From Lysobacterales bacterium (GTDB taxonomy: Bacteria; Pseudomonadota; Gammaproteobacteria; Xanthomonadales; SZUA-36): 6,561 bases of DNA. The notes beneath the pieces are model-generated. The model searched no databases, had not been told where the DNA came from, and was given only the letters and a program-made list of their open reading frames with translations. The stretch covers positions 1-6,561 of the forward strand of contig JABSSV010000317.1 in the NCBI GenBank assembly GCA_013213875.1. The letters are read 5' to 3'. Positions 1 through 5,214 of the stretch are shown here, piece after piece (within the stretch, counting starts at the first letter, position 1; every line of letters begins with the position of its first letter). The translations under genes were made by a program, and so were the position numbers.

Positions 1-665
1 ACCATCCCGACGCTAAGATGATCATTCTGCTCATCGACGAGCGCCCGGAAGAGGTGACGGAAATGAAGCGGTCCGTAGATGCGGAAGTCATTTCCTCGAC
101 CTTCGACGAACCTGCCTCACGCCATGTGCAGGTGGCCGAGATGGTGATCGAGCGCGCCAAGCGTCTGGTGGAGCACAAGAACGACGTCATCATTCTGCTC
201 GACTCAATCACGCGCCTGGCCCGTGCTTACAATACGGTAGCGCCCTCTTCCGGCAAGGTTCTCACCGGGGGTGTGGACGCCAACGCATTGCAGCGGCCGA
301 AGCGTTTCTTCGGCGCCGCCCGTAACGTGACGGAAGGCGGTTCCCTGACCATCATCGCAACCGCCCTCGTGGATACCGGTTCGAAGATGGACGAGGTGAT
401 CTACGAAGAGTTCAAGGGCACGGGCAATATGGAAGTGCACCTGAACCGCCGCATCGCGGAGAAGCGCGTCTACCCGGCCATCGACATCAACCGCTCAGGC
501 ACGCGCCGGGAAGAGATGATGATCGATCAGGCGCTGCTACAGAAGGTGTGGATTCTGCGCAAACTGCTGCATCCCATGGATGAGGTTCAGGCCATCGAGT
601 TTATGCTCGACAAGCTCAAGGCGACCAAATCCAACGAAGAGTTCTTCAACTTCATGAAGCGCTAA
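1..665 (+). CDS. rho: Transcription termination factor Rho, C-terminal part (5' truncated)
   Basis: Rho is a hexameric, ATP-driven RNA translocase that ends transcription of untranslated RNAs in the cytoplasm. The reading frame is already open at the window start: codons from base 3 read HPDAK before the first Met at base 18, so that Met is internal and the gene begins outside the window. About 220 residues are present, matching roughly residues 199-418 of the 419-residue E. coli protein. By E. coli numbering I see the catalytic Glu211 (LLIDERPEE), Walker B Asp265 (ILLDSITR), the Q-loop around Lys283 (SGKVLTGG), the R-loop Lys326 (TGSKMDE), and the arginine-finger region Arg353 and Arg366 (NRSGTR). 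The RNA-binding OB fold and Walker A lie upstream of the window. It ends in TAA, faces prpC tail to tail, and is followed by an intrinsic terminator. Nothing suggests loss of function; identification is very secure. Confidence 0.98.
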   Translation, partial: HPDAKMIILLIDERPEEVTEMKRSVDAEVISSTFDEPASRHVQVAEMVIERAKRLVEHKNDVIILLDSITRLARAYNTVAPSSGKVLTGGVDANALQRPKRFFGAARNVTEGGSLTIIATALVDTGSKMDEVIYEEFKGTGNMEVHLNRRIAEKRVYPAIDINRSGTRREEMMIDQALLQKVWILRKLLHPMDEVQAIEFMLDKLKATKSNEEFFNFMKR

Positions 666-683
666 ATCAGTTTGAGCTCATGC

Positions 684-719
684 AAAAAAAAGCCCGGTCC
701 ATGACCGGGCTTTTTTATT
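684..719. terminator. Bidirectional intrinsic terminator between rho and prpC
   Basis: An 8-bp perfect GC-rich stem (GCCCGGTC at 692-699, GACCGGGC at 703-710) closes on a 3-nt CAT loop. It is flanked by eight A on the left (684-691) and six T, then ATTT, on the right. On the + strand it gives a hairpin plus U-tract 18 nt after the rho stop codon. On the - strand it gives the same hairpin followed by eight U, starting 16 nt after the prpC stop codon. The A and T tracts can also pair and lengthen the stem. The structure therefore serves both convergent transcripts. Confidence 0.93.
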
Positions 720-721
720 TG

Positions 722-752
722 CCATGGCGCCAGGGCTAGCGCTGGTCCATGG
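722..752 (-). repeat. Imperfect inverted repeat spanning the prpC stop codon
   Basis: CCATGG (722-727) and CCAG (730-733) face CTGG (742-745) and CCATGG (747-752), with an 8-base loop holding the TAG stop of prpC (736-738) inside a small GCTAGC palindrome. The arms pair with a small asymmetric internal loop (2 versus 1 bases). The stem could fold in the prpC mRNA just before the terminator hairpin. Any role in 3'-end protection or termination is inference, and part of the symmetry lies in coding sequence (MDQR end). Confidence 0.35.
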
Positions 753-1872
753 GCAGGTAGGGCCGGGCTTCCGGACCCGTGTAGTCGGCGCCCGGACGGA
801 TAATCCGGTTGTTGGCACGCTGCTCAAAGCAGTGGGCGGCCCAGCCAGTCACGCGGGACATGACAAAAATCGGCGTGAACAGCTTGGTGGGAATACCCAT
901 GAAGTGATAGGCGCTGGCGTGGAAGAAATCCGCATTCGCGAACATGTTCTTCTCTTCCTTCATGGTGCGCTCGACCGCCTCGGAGACAGCGTAAAGCACC
1001 GTGTCGTTGGCCAGGTCAGCCAACTGCTTGGACCATTCCTTGATCACAGCATTGCGCGGGTCGCGCTGACGATAGACCGCGTGACCAAAGCCCATGATCA
1101 GTTCTTTCGCTTCCAGCTTGGCCAGCACATCAGCGACCGCTTCTTCCGCCGACGCATACTGTTCAATCATGTCCATGGCCGCTTCATTGGCGCCGCCGTG
1201 CAGCGGACCGCGCAGGGAACCAATAGCGCCGGTGATGCAGGAATGCAGATCCGACATGGTGGACGCGCAGACGCGGGCCGTGAAGGTGGAGGCATTGAAC
1301 TCGTGCTCTGCATAGAGAATCAGGGACACGTCCATGACACGCGCCTCGATTTCGTTAGGCGCCCGGTCCAGCAGCAGACGCAGGAAATGCGCGCCCAGCC
1401 CGTCTTCGTCCGAATCCGTGTCGATACGCACGCCGTCATGGCTGAAGCGGTACCAGTACACGACGATGGCCGGGAAAGCGGCCAGAAGCCGGTCGGCCAC
1501 GTCCTGCTGGTTGCTGAAGTCGCCTTCCTGCTCGATGTTGCCCAGGAAGGAGCAGCCTGTGCGCATCACATCCATGGGGTGGGCGTCGGCGGGAATGCGT
1601 TCCAGCACTTCTTTCAGCGCCTCCGGGAGCACGCGCAGGGGCTTGAGCTTGGCCTTCCAGGCATCCAGCTCTGCCTGCGTTGGCAGCTCACCCTTGAGGA
1701 TCAGATGGGCCACCTCGTAGAAACTGGACTGCTCGGCCAGTTCGACCACGTCATAACCCCGGTAGCGCAGGCTGTTGCCGGCCGCGCCGACCGTACAAAT
1801 CGCTGTTTCACCGGCGGACTGGCCACGCAGGCCGGCACCGGAATTCTTCTTGATGGCACTGTCTTCGGCCAT
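736..1872 (-). CDS. prpC: 2-methylcitrate synthase PrpC
   Basis: PrpC condenses propionyl-CoA with oxaloacetate to 2-methylcitrate, the first committed step of the methylcitrate cycle for propionate. The 378-residue product is close to the usual 370-390 and aligns by eye with E. coli PrpC throughout: CTVG, LRYRGYD, HPMDVMRTG, LYAEHEFNASTFT, GAIGSLRGPLHGGANE, RVTGWAAH, IIRPGADYTGP. The catalytic triad of the citrate synthase family is present: His225 (LHGGANE), His264 (GFGHAVY) and Asp315 (NADFF). I chose the ATG at 1872 because AAGGAG lies 8 nt upstream and the protein begins at the family N-terminus. The longer open frame to 2061 only runs back antisense-free into prpB and has no family support. 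It is the last gene of the mdh-prpB-prpC operon and sits 2 nt after the prpB stop, so it is probably translationally coupled. The methylcitrate form is favoured over plain citrate synthase by overall similarity and its prpB neighbour, although such enzymes often accept acetyl-CoA as well. Confidence 0.96.
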   Translation of the reverse strand: MAEDSAIKKNSGAGLRGQSAGETAICTVGAAGNSLRYRGYDVVELAEQSSFYEVAHLILKGELPTQAELDAWKAKLKPLRVLPEALKEVLERIPADAHPMDVMRTGCSFLGNIEQEGDFSNQQDVADRLLAAFPAIVVYWYRFSHDGVRIDTDSDEDGLGAHFLRLLLDRAPNEIEARVMDVSLILYAEHEFNASTFTARVCASTMSDLHSCITGAIGSLRGPLHGGANEAAMDMIEQYASAEEAVADVLAKLEAKELIMGFGHAVYRQRDPRNAVIKEWSKQLADLANDTVLYAVSEAVERTMKEEKNMFANADFFHASAYHFMGIPTKLFTPIFVMSRVTGWAAHCFEQRANNRIIRPGADYTGPEARPYLPMDQR

Positions 1873-1874
1873 AT

Positions 1875-2762
1875 TCAATTCTCCTTGTTCTGGGCGAACA
1901 GCTCGTCCAGTTTTTGTTCGAAATCGTGGTATCCGAGATAGCCGTACAACTCTTCCCGGGTCTGCATAATATCGATCAGATCGCGCTGATGGCCCTGCTC
2001 CAGCAGTCCGCGGTACACCAGTTCTGCCGCCTTGTTCATGGCCCGATAGGCCGAGCAGCAATAGAGCACGATGTCTACGCCGGCCTCACCCAGCTCCGGC
2101 GTGGTAAACAGCGGTGTATGGCCGAACTCCGTGATGTTGGCCAGAATCGGCACGCCCACCGCCTGACGAAACTCGCGATACTGCTCCAGCGTCTGTACTG
2201 CCTCGGGAAAGATCATGTCAGCGCCGGCCTCGACGCAGGCCACCGCCCGCTCCACCGCAGAGGCCATACCCTCAACGGCCAGCGCGTCGGTGCGCGCCAT
2301 AATGACGAAGCTCTCGTCGGTGCGTGCATCAACCGCCGCCTTGATGCGATCTACCATCTCCTGCTGGCTGACAATCGCCTTGCCCGGCCGGTGACCACAA
2401 CGCTTCTGCGCTACCTGGTCCTCCATATGCATGGCCGCTGCGCCGTCGCGAATCAGGGATTTCACCGTGCGCGCGATATTAAAGGCGCCGCCAAAGCCCG
2501 TATCCACGTCTACCAGCAAAGGCAGTTCACACACGGCGGTGATGCGCCGGATATCGGTCAGCACATCGTCCAGGGTGCTGATACCCAGGTCCGGCAGACC
2601 CAGCGAATTGGCGGCGATGCCACCACCGGACAGATAAATGGCTTCATGGCCCACGGCCTGTGCCATACGGGCCGTGTAAGCGTTGATGGGGCCCACCACC
2701 TGTAGCGGCGACTGCGTCGCCACGGCGGCGCGAAAACGGGCTCCTGGTGCAAGCTGGCTCAT
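1875..2762 (-). CDS. prpB: 2-methylisocitrate lyase PrpB
   Basis: PrpB cleaves 2-methylisocitrate to pyruvate and succinate, the last step of the methylcitrate cycle, using Mg2+ in a phosphoenolpyruvate-mutase/isocitrate-lyase TIM barrel. The 295-residue product matches E. coli PrpB (296) nearly end to end. Visible landmarks: YLSGGGIAANS (43-53), Asp58, metal-ligand Asp85 and Asp87 in LLVDVDTGFGG, Glu114 in MEDQ, the catalytic KRCGH motif with Cys122 (120-124), Arg157 in MARTDA, Phe185 in IFPEA, and NITEFG (209-214). Phe185 corresponds to E. coli Phe186, a residue used to tell methylisocitrate lyase from isocitrate lyase. The E. coli Tyr-Pro-Leu of LYPLSA is Tyr-Cys-Cys here (234-236), an oddity. 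It starts at ATG 2762 behind GAGGAG, 11 nt after mdh, and ends in TGA 2 nt before prpC. Confidence 0.96.
   Translation of the reverse strand: MSQLAPGARFRAAVATQSPLQVVGPINAYTARMAQAVGHEAIYLSGGGIAANSLGLPDLGISTLDDVLTDIRRITAVCELPLLVDVDTGFGGAFNIARTVKSLIRDGAAAMHMEDQVAQKRCGHRPGKAIVSQQEMVDRIKAAVDARTDESFVIMARTDALAVEGMASAVERAVACVEAGADMIFPEAVQTLEQYREFRQAVGVPILANITEFGHTPLFTTPELGEAGVDIVLYCCSAYRAMNKAAELVYRGLLEQGHQRDLIDIMQTREELYGYLGYHDFEQKLDELFAQNKEN
1881..1886 (-). promoter_or_regulatory. Shine-Dalgarno of prpC inside the end of prpB
   Basis: On the - strand AAGGAG is formed by the last Lys-Glu codons of prpB, 8 nt before the prpC ATG at 1872. The prpB TGA (1877-1875) lies between this site and the start codon. 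The arrangement fixes the prpC start and is typical of translational coupling. Confidence 0.85.
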
Positions 2763-2768
2763 GCGGTC

Positions 2769-2775
2769 TCTCCTC
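2769..2775 (-). promoter_or_regulatory. Shine-Dalgarno of prpB overlapping the mdh stop codon
   Basis: On the - strand GAGGAGA (2775 to 2769) overlaps the TGA stop of mdh (2776-2774). The AGGAG core (2774-2770) leaves 7 nt before the prpB ATG at 2762. This supports that start and suggests that ribosomes ending mdh reinitiate on prpB. Confidence 0.8.
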
Positions 2776-3751
2776 AGAGCAGATGTTCCACGGCAGCGCG
2801 CTCTTCGCGCAGTTCCGCATCGGTCGCATCCATCTTCTCGCGGCTGAAGGCATCCACATCCAGACCTTCAACAATCGTGTAATCGCCGTTAGCGCAGGTG
2901 CAGGGGTAGGAGTAGATAATGCCCGGCTCAATGCCATAGGCCCCGGTGGAGGGCACCGCCATGGACACCCAGTCACCGTCCGCCGTACCCAGGGCCCAGC
3001 TGCGCATGTGATCAATGGCTGCGGAGGCAGCTGAGGCCGCGCTGGATGCGCCACGCGCCTTGATGATAGCGGCGCCCCGCTGCTGTACCGTCGGGATAAA
3101 CGTGTCGCGGTACCAGTCCTGATCAATCGCCGCTGCCAGCGCGTTGTCCCCGGCCGCCGTGAAACGGATATCCGGGTACTGGGTGGAAGAGTGATTGCCC
3201 CAAATAATCATCTGGCGGATCGCCCCATGATGCTGGCCGGTCTTCTCCGACATTTGCGCCAGGGCACGGTTATGGTCCAGGCGGGTCATGGCGGTAAAGT
3301 TCCGCGGGTTCAGATCCGGCGCGGCGGCCTGGGCAATCAGGGCGTTGGTGTTGGCCGGATTACCGACCACCAGCACTTTCACGTCGCGGCTGGCATGGTC
3401 GTTCAGCGCTTTACCCTGCGGGCCGAAGATTTTGCCGTTTTCCGTCAGCAGATCCCCGCGCTCCATACCCGGCCCGCGTGGCTTGGCGCCCACCAGGAGC
3501 GCAAAGTCCGTGTCCTTGAAAGCCACATTGGCATCATCGGAGCAGATCACGTCATCAAGCAGTGGCAGGGCCGCGTCTTTCAGCTCCATGGCCACCCCTT
3601 CCAAAGCACCCAGGGCCGGTGTGATCTCCAGCAGTTGCAGGATAATCGGCTGATCCGGCCCCAGCATGTCGCCGGCGGCAATACGGAAGCAGAGTTGATA
3701 GCCGATCTGGCCGGCGGCGCCGGTAATGGCGACTCGAACGGGTTTTTTCAT
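2774..3751 (-). CDS. mdh: Malate dehydrogenase, NAD-dependent, type 2 (Thermus/cytosolic-like)
   Basis: Mdh interconverts malate and oxaloacetate with NAD in the cytoplasm (TCA cycle). The 325-residue product resembles Thermus-type and cytosolic MDH rather than the 312-residue E. coli enzyme. The Rossmann loop is GAAGQIG (11-17). Glu42 in LQLLEI occupies the position that binds the adenosine ribose in NAD-dependent members. The mobile active-site loop GAKPRGPGMERGDLL (88-102) carries Arg92 and Arg98, VVGNPANTNA spans 128-137, and the catalytic pair is Asp159 (TRLDHNRA) and His187 (IWGNHSST). A small-residue run, ARGASSAASAASAA (232-245), is normal for this family. ATG 3751 has TAAGGAG 6 nt upstream. 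It is the first gene of the mdh-prpB-prpC operon, which makes sense because it supplies the oxaloacetate that PrpC consumes. The substrate-loop arginines argue against lactate dehydrogenase. Confidence 0.96.
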   Translation of the reverse strand: MKKPVRVAITGAAGQIGYQLCFRIAAGDMLGPDQPIILQLLEITPALGALEGVAMELKDAALPLLDDVICSDDANVAFKDTDFALLVGAKPRGPGMERGDLLTENGKIFGPQGKALNDHASRDVKVLVVGNPANTNALIAQAAAPDLNPRNFTAMTRLDHNRALAQMSEKTGQHHGAIRQMIIWGNHSSTQYPDIRFTAAGDNALAAAIDQDWYRDTFIPTVQQRGAAIIKARGASSAASAASAAIDHMRSWALGTADGDWVSMAVPSTGAYGIEPGIIYSYPCTCANGDYTIVEGLDVDAFSREKMDATDAELREERAAVEHLL

Positions 3752-3757
3752 GAGTGG

Positions 3758-3764
3758 CTCCTTA
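3758..3764 (-). promoter_or_regulatory. Shine-Dalgarno of mdh
   Basis: TAAGGAG on the - strand lies 6 nt before the ATG at 3751. It is a near-consensus site and supports the start, which also matches the N-terminus of Thermus-type MDH. Confidence 0.85.
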
Positions 3765-3814
3765 GCGGGTCTCGTAGACGCGACGCTGACGGGTTCAACG
3801 GCGCGAATTTATAA

Positions 3815-3880
3815 GCAGGTTTCAGCCCGCTATTGTACCTGATCCGGCCACCGAGTCGGGCTGCGGGGTGCAGGTAACAG
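3815..3880. repeat. Short direct and inverted repeats around the candidate mdh promoter
   Basis: A direct repeat GCAGGTTTCAG (3815-3825) / GCAGGTAACAG (3870-3880), differing at two central bases and spaced 55 bp apart, brackets the candidate mdh promoter. Nested within or overlapping it is an inverted pair CAGCCCG (3823-3829) / CGGGCTG (3857-3863) that encloses the -10 and overlaps the -35. These could be operator half-sites or a leader hairpin, or chance in a GC-rich region. I do not recognise a known regulator's site. Confidence 0.3.
3832..3859 (-). promoter_or_regulatory. Candidate sigma-70 promoter for the mdh-prpB-prpC operon
   Basis: On the - strand a -10 element TACAAT (3837-3832, five of six consensus bases) is preceded by CCGACT (3859-3854), a weak -35 (GAC core), with a 16-nt spacer. 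Transcription would begin near 3825, giving a leader of about 75 nt before the mdh ATG. A second -10-like TATAAA sits closer to the gene (3813-3808) but has no convincing -35 at the right distance. This is pattern matching only. Confidence 0.45.
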
Positions 3881-3925
3881 AAGCGAATAATTCAACCCTC
3901 CGGGATCGCTTATGACCGGGTACGA

Positions 3926-3935
3926 CAGCTAGCTG
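3926..3935. repeat. 10-bp perfect palindrome upstream of pdxB
   Basis: CAGCTAGCTG is self-complementary and lies just upstream of the candidate pdxB promoter (-35-like CTGACG at 3941). It is short enough to be chance; a regulator-binding site is possible but unproven. Confidence 0.3.
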
Positions 3936-3940
3936 GCTGC

Positions 3941-3969
3941 CTGACGCCTCACGCCAAATACGCTAACCT
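3941..3969 (+). promoter_or_regulatory. Candidate promoter for pdxB
   Basis: CTGACG (3941-3946) and TAACCT (3964-3969) are separated by 17 nt and keep the most conserved positions of the -35 and -10 elements (TGAC-type core; TA...T). Transcription would start near 3976, giving a very short leader: about 10 nt to the GTG at 3986 or about 25 nt to the ATG at 4001. The match is weak and is the best I could find in the region. Confidence 0.3.
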
Positions 3970-4000
3970 GCGCAAGCCTATAGCTGTGCTCATCTCTGCC

Positions 4001-5116
4001 ATGCCCCAGCGCCCCCTGATCATCGCTGACCAGAACATGCCCGGACTGCAGTCCGCGCTGGCACCCGTGGCTGATCTGCGGCTGTTGCCCGGTCGGCGTA
4101 TCAGCCGCCGCGACCTGCAGCACGCGGATGCGCTACTGGTCCGTTCCGTCACCCGGGTCAATGCAGAGTTGCTGGCGGGTTCCCGCGTGCGCTTTGTCGG
4201 CAGCGCCACCATTGGCACGGATCATCTGGATACCACCTGGCTGGAGCAGCAGGGCATTGCCTGGGGGCATGCGCCGGGCTGTAACGCCGACTCAGCGGCC
4301 CAGTACACGTTGGCCATGATGATTCTTGCCTGTCAGCGGCGGGGGCTGGATATCACACAGCAACAGGTCGGCATTATTGGCCTCGGCAACGTGGGGCAAC
4401 GGGTGCAACAACTGTTGCGCGCCCTGCGGGTACCGACGGTGGCCAATGATCCACCGCGCGCCGCACAGGGCACCGCCGGTCTGGTCGCACTGCCCGAGGC
4501 GCTCGCCCAGCCCATCGTCACGCTGCACGTGCCGCTCAATCAAGACGGGCCCTGGCCCACGGCCGGTCTGATCAATGCCCGCACCTTGACCGCGCTGCCG
4601 CCGGGCAGCCTGCTGATCAACGCGGCACGGGGCGGCGTGGTGCATGAAGCCGCCCTGCTGCAGGCACTGCAGGCCCGGCATTGCCATGCCGCCCTGGACA
4701 CCTGGCCGGGCGAACCACAGCTGTCCAGTGCCCTGCTGGACGCCTGTATCGTGGCCTCACCCCACGTTGCCGGCTATGCCCTGGAAGGCAAGCTGCGCGG
4801 TTCCCGCGCGGTTCTGGCGCAGCTGGCTCAGGCATTTCATCTGACCCTGGACTACCCACCGCTGCCGCCGGTAACACCCCTGCCTTTCGACGGCAGTGAT
4901 CCCCTGGCGGCGGTGCTGGCAGCCACCGGCGTGGCGCAGGATGATGCGCGTCTGCGCGAGACGCTGAAGACCACCCGTGACCGAGCGCAGGCCTTCGACC
5001 AGCTGCGTCGCGACTATCCCCAGCGGCGGGAGTTTCAGGGGCTTCGGCCCGAACTGCACGAGGCGGCCGAAGTCGCCCCCTTCGCGGCCCTAGGATTCGC
5101 GCTCGATCGCGCGTAA
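4001..5116 (+). CDS. pdxB: Erythronate-4-phosphate dehydrogenase PdxB
   Basis: PdxB oxidises 4-phospho-D-erythronate to 3-hydroxy-4-phosphohydroxy-2-ketobutyrate (2-oxo-3-hydroxy-4-phosphobutanoate), the second step of DXP-dependent pyridoxal-phosphate synthesis. The 371-residue product follows E. coli PdxB (378): DQNMPG near the N-terminus, ADALLVRSVTRVN (42-54), FVGSATIGTDHLD (65-77), APGCNADSAAQY (91-102), Rossmann GLGNVG (127-132), Asp150, and the D-2-hydroxyacid dehydrogenase triad Arg210 (INAARGG), Glu238 (WPGEP) and His255 (SPHVAGY). The C-terminal PdxB dimerisation region follows a proline-rich linker (about 285-295) and carries FDQLRRDYPQRREF (332-345). The start is uncertain: ATG 4001 has no Shine-Dalgarno, and an in-frame GTG at 3986 would add five residues with only a weak GCAAG upstream. 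I prefer the ATG. It is divergent from mdh, and typA follows after 98 nt with no terminator between them, so co-transcription is possible. Confidence 0.94.
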   Translation: MPQRPLIIADQNMPGLQSALAPVADLRLLPGRRISRRDLQHADALLVRSVTRVNAELLAGSRVRFVGSATIGTDHLDTTWLEQQGIAWGHAPGCNADSAAQYTLAMMILACQRRGLDITQQQVGIIGLGNVGQRVQQLLRALRVPTVANDPPRAAQGTAGLVALPEALAQPIVTLHVPLNQDGPWPTAGLINARTLTALPPGSLLINAARGGVVHEAALLQALQARHCHAALDTWPGEPQLSSALLDACIVASPHVAGYALEGKLRGSRAVLAQLAQAFHLTLDYPPLPPVTPLPFDGSDPLAAVLAATGVAQDDARLRETLKTTRDRAQAFDQLRRDYPQRREFQGLRPELHEAAEVAPFAALGFALDRA

Positions 5117-5132
5117 AAAGGCAAGAAAATCA

Positions 5133-5161
5133 TTGCGTTTTGGCCCCAAAGGGGGTACCTT
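5133..5161 (+). promoter_or_regulatory. Candidate typA promoter with GC-rich discriminator
   Basis: TTGCGT (5133-5138) and TACCTT (5156-5161) are spaced by 17 nt, each keeping the strongest consensus positions. The bases right after the -10 are GCGCGCGCC (5162-5170), a GC-rich discriminator of the kind seen at stringently controlled promoters. The spacer holds an inverted repeat, TTTGG-CC-CCAAA (5139-5150). The leader to the GTG would be about 47 nt. Confidence 0.35.
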
Positions 5162-5172
5162 GCGCGCGCCGA

Positions 5173-5189
5173 CGGAAAAGCCCCTTCCG
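5173..5189 (+). other. Small hairpin in the typA leader
   Basis: CGGAA (5173-5177) and TTCCG (5185-5189) can form a 5-bp stem with a 7-nt loop, ending about 15 nt before the typA Shine-Dalgarno. There is no U-tract directly after it, so it is not a terminator; the T-run TTTTAA follows only after CCCC. A regulatory role is speculative. Confidence 0.25.
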
Positions 5190-5203
5190 GCCCCTTTTAA
5201 CGC

Positions 5204-5207
5204 AGGA
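5204..5207 (+). promoter_or_regulatory. Shine-Dalgarno fixing the GTG start of typA
   Basis: AGGA lies 7 nt before GTG 5215. No ATG at the family N-terminus exists here, so this site and the conserved MIE-type N-terminus together set the GTG as the start. Confidence 0.75.
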
Positions 5208-5214
5208 TACTCCC

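Noticed and set aside
18..20. ATG at 18 as the start of a short gene
   Set aside because: The frame is open upstream with Rho residues HPDAK, so this is an internal Met of a truncated rho.
939..948. 10-bp palindrome GAACATGTTC inside prpC
   Set aside because: It falls within conserved coding sequence far from any promoter, so it is most likely chance.
724..1941. 405-codon + strand open frame antisense to prpC
   Set aside because: It mirrors the highly conserved prpC coding sequence; its translation has no recognisable domain. Long antisense frames are common in GC-rich genes.
1873..2061. N-terminal extension of prpC by 63 codons
   Set aside because: The extension would lie inside prpB in another frame and has no family match, while ATG 1872 has a good Shine-Dalgarno and the right N-terminus.
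1914..2705. 263-codon + strand open frame antisense to prpB
   Set aside because: It lies opposite a full-length, motif-complete prpB and has no ribosome site or family resemblance.
3191..3814. 207-codon + strand open frame antisense to the start of mdh and its leader
   Set aside because: It is opposite conserved mdh sequence, shows no ribosome site and has no recognisable product.
5144..5155. CCCC-AAA-GGGGG hairpin as a pdxB terminator
   Set aside because: The stem is only 4 bp and is followed by GGTACC-type sequence, not a T-tract; it overlaps the spacer of the candidate typA promoter.
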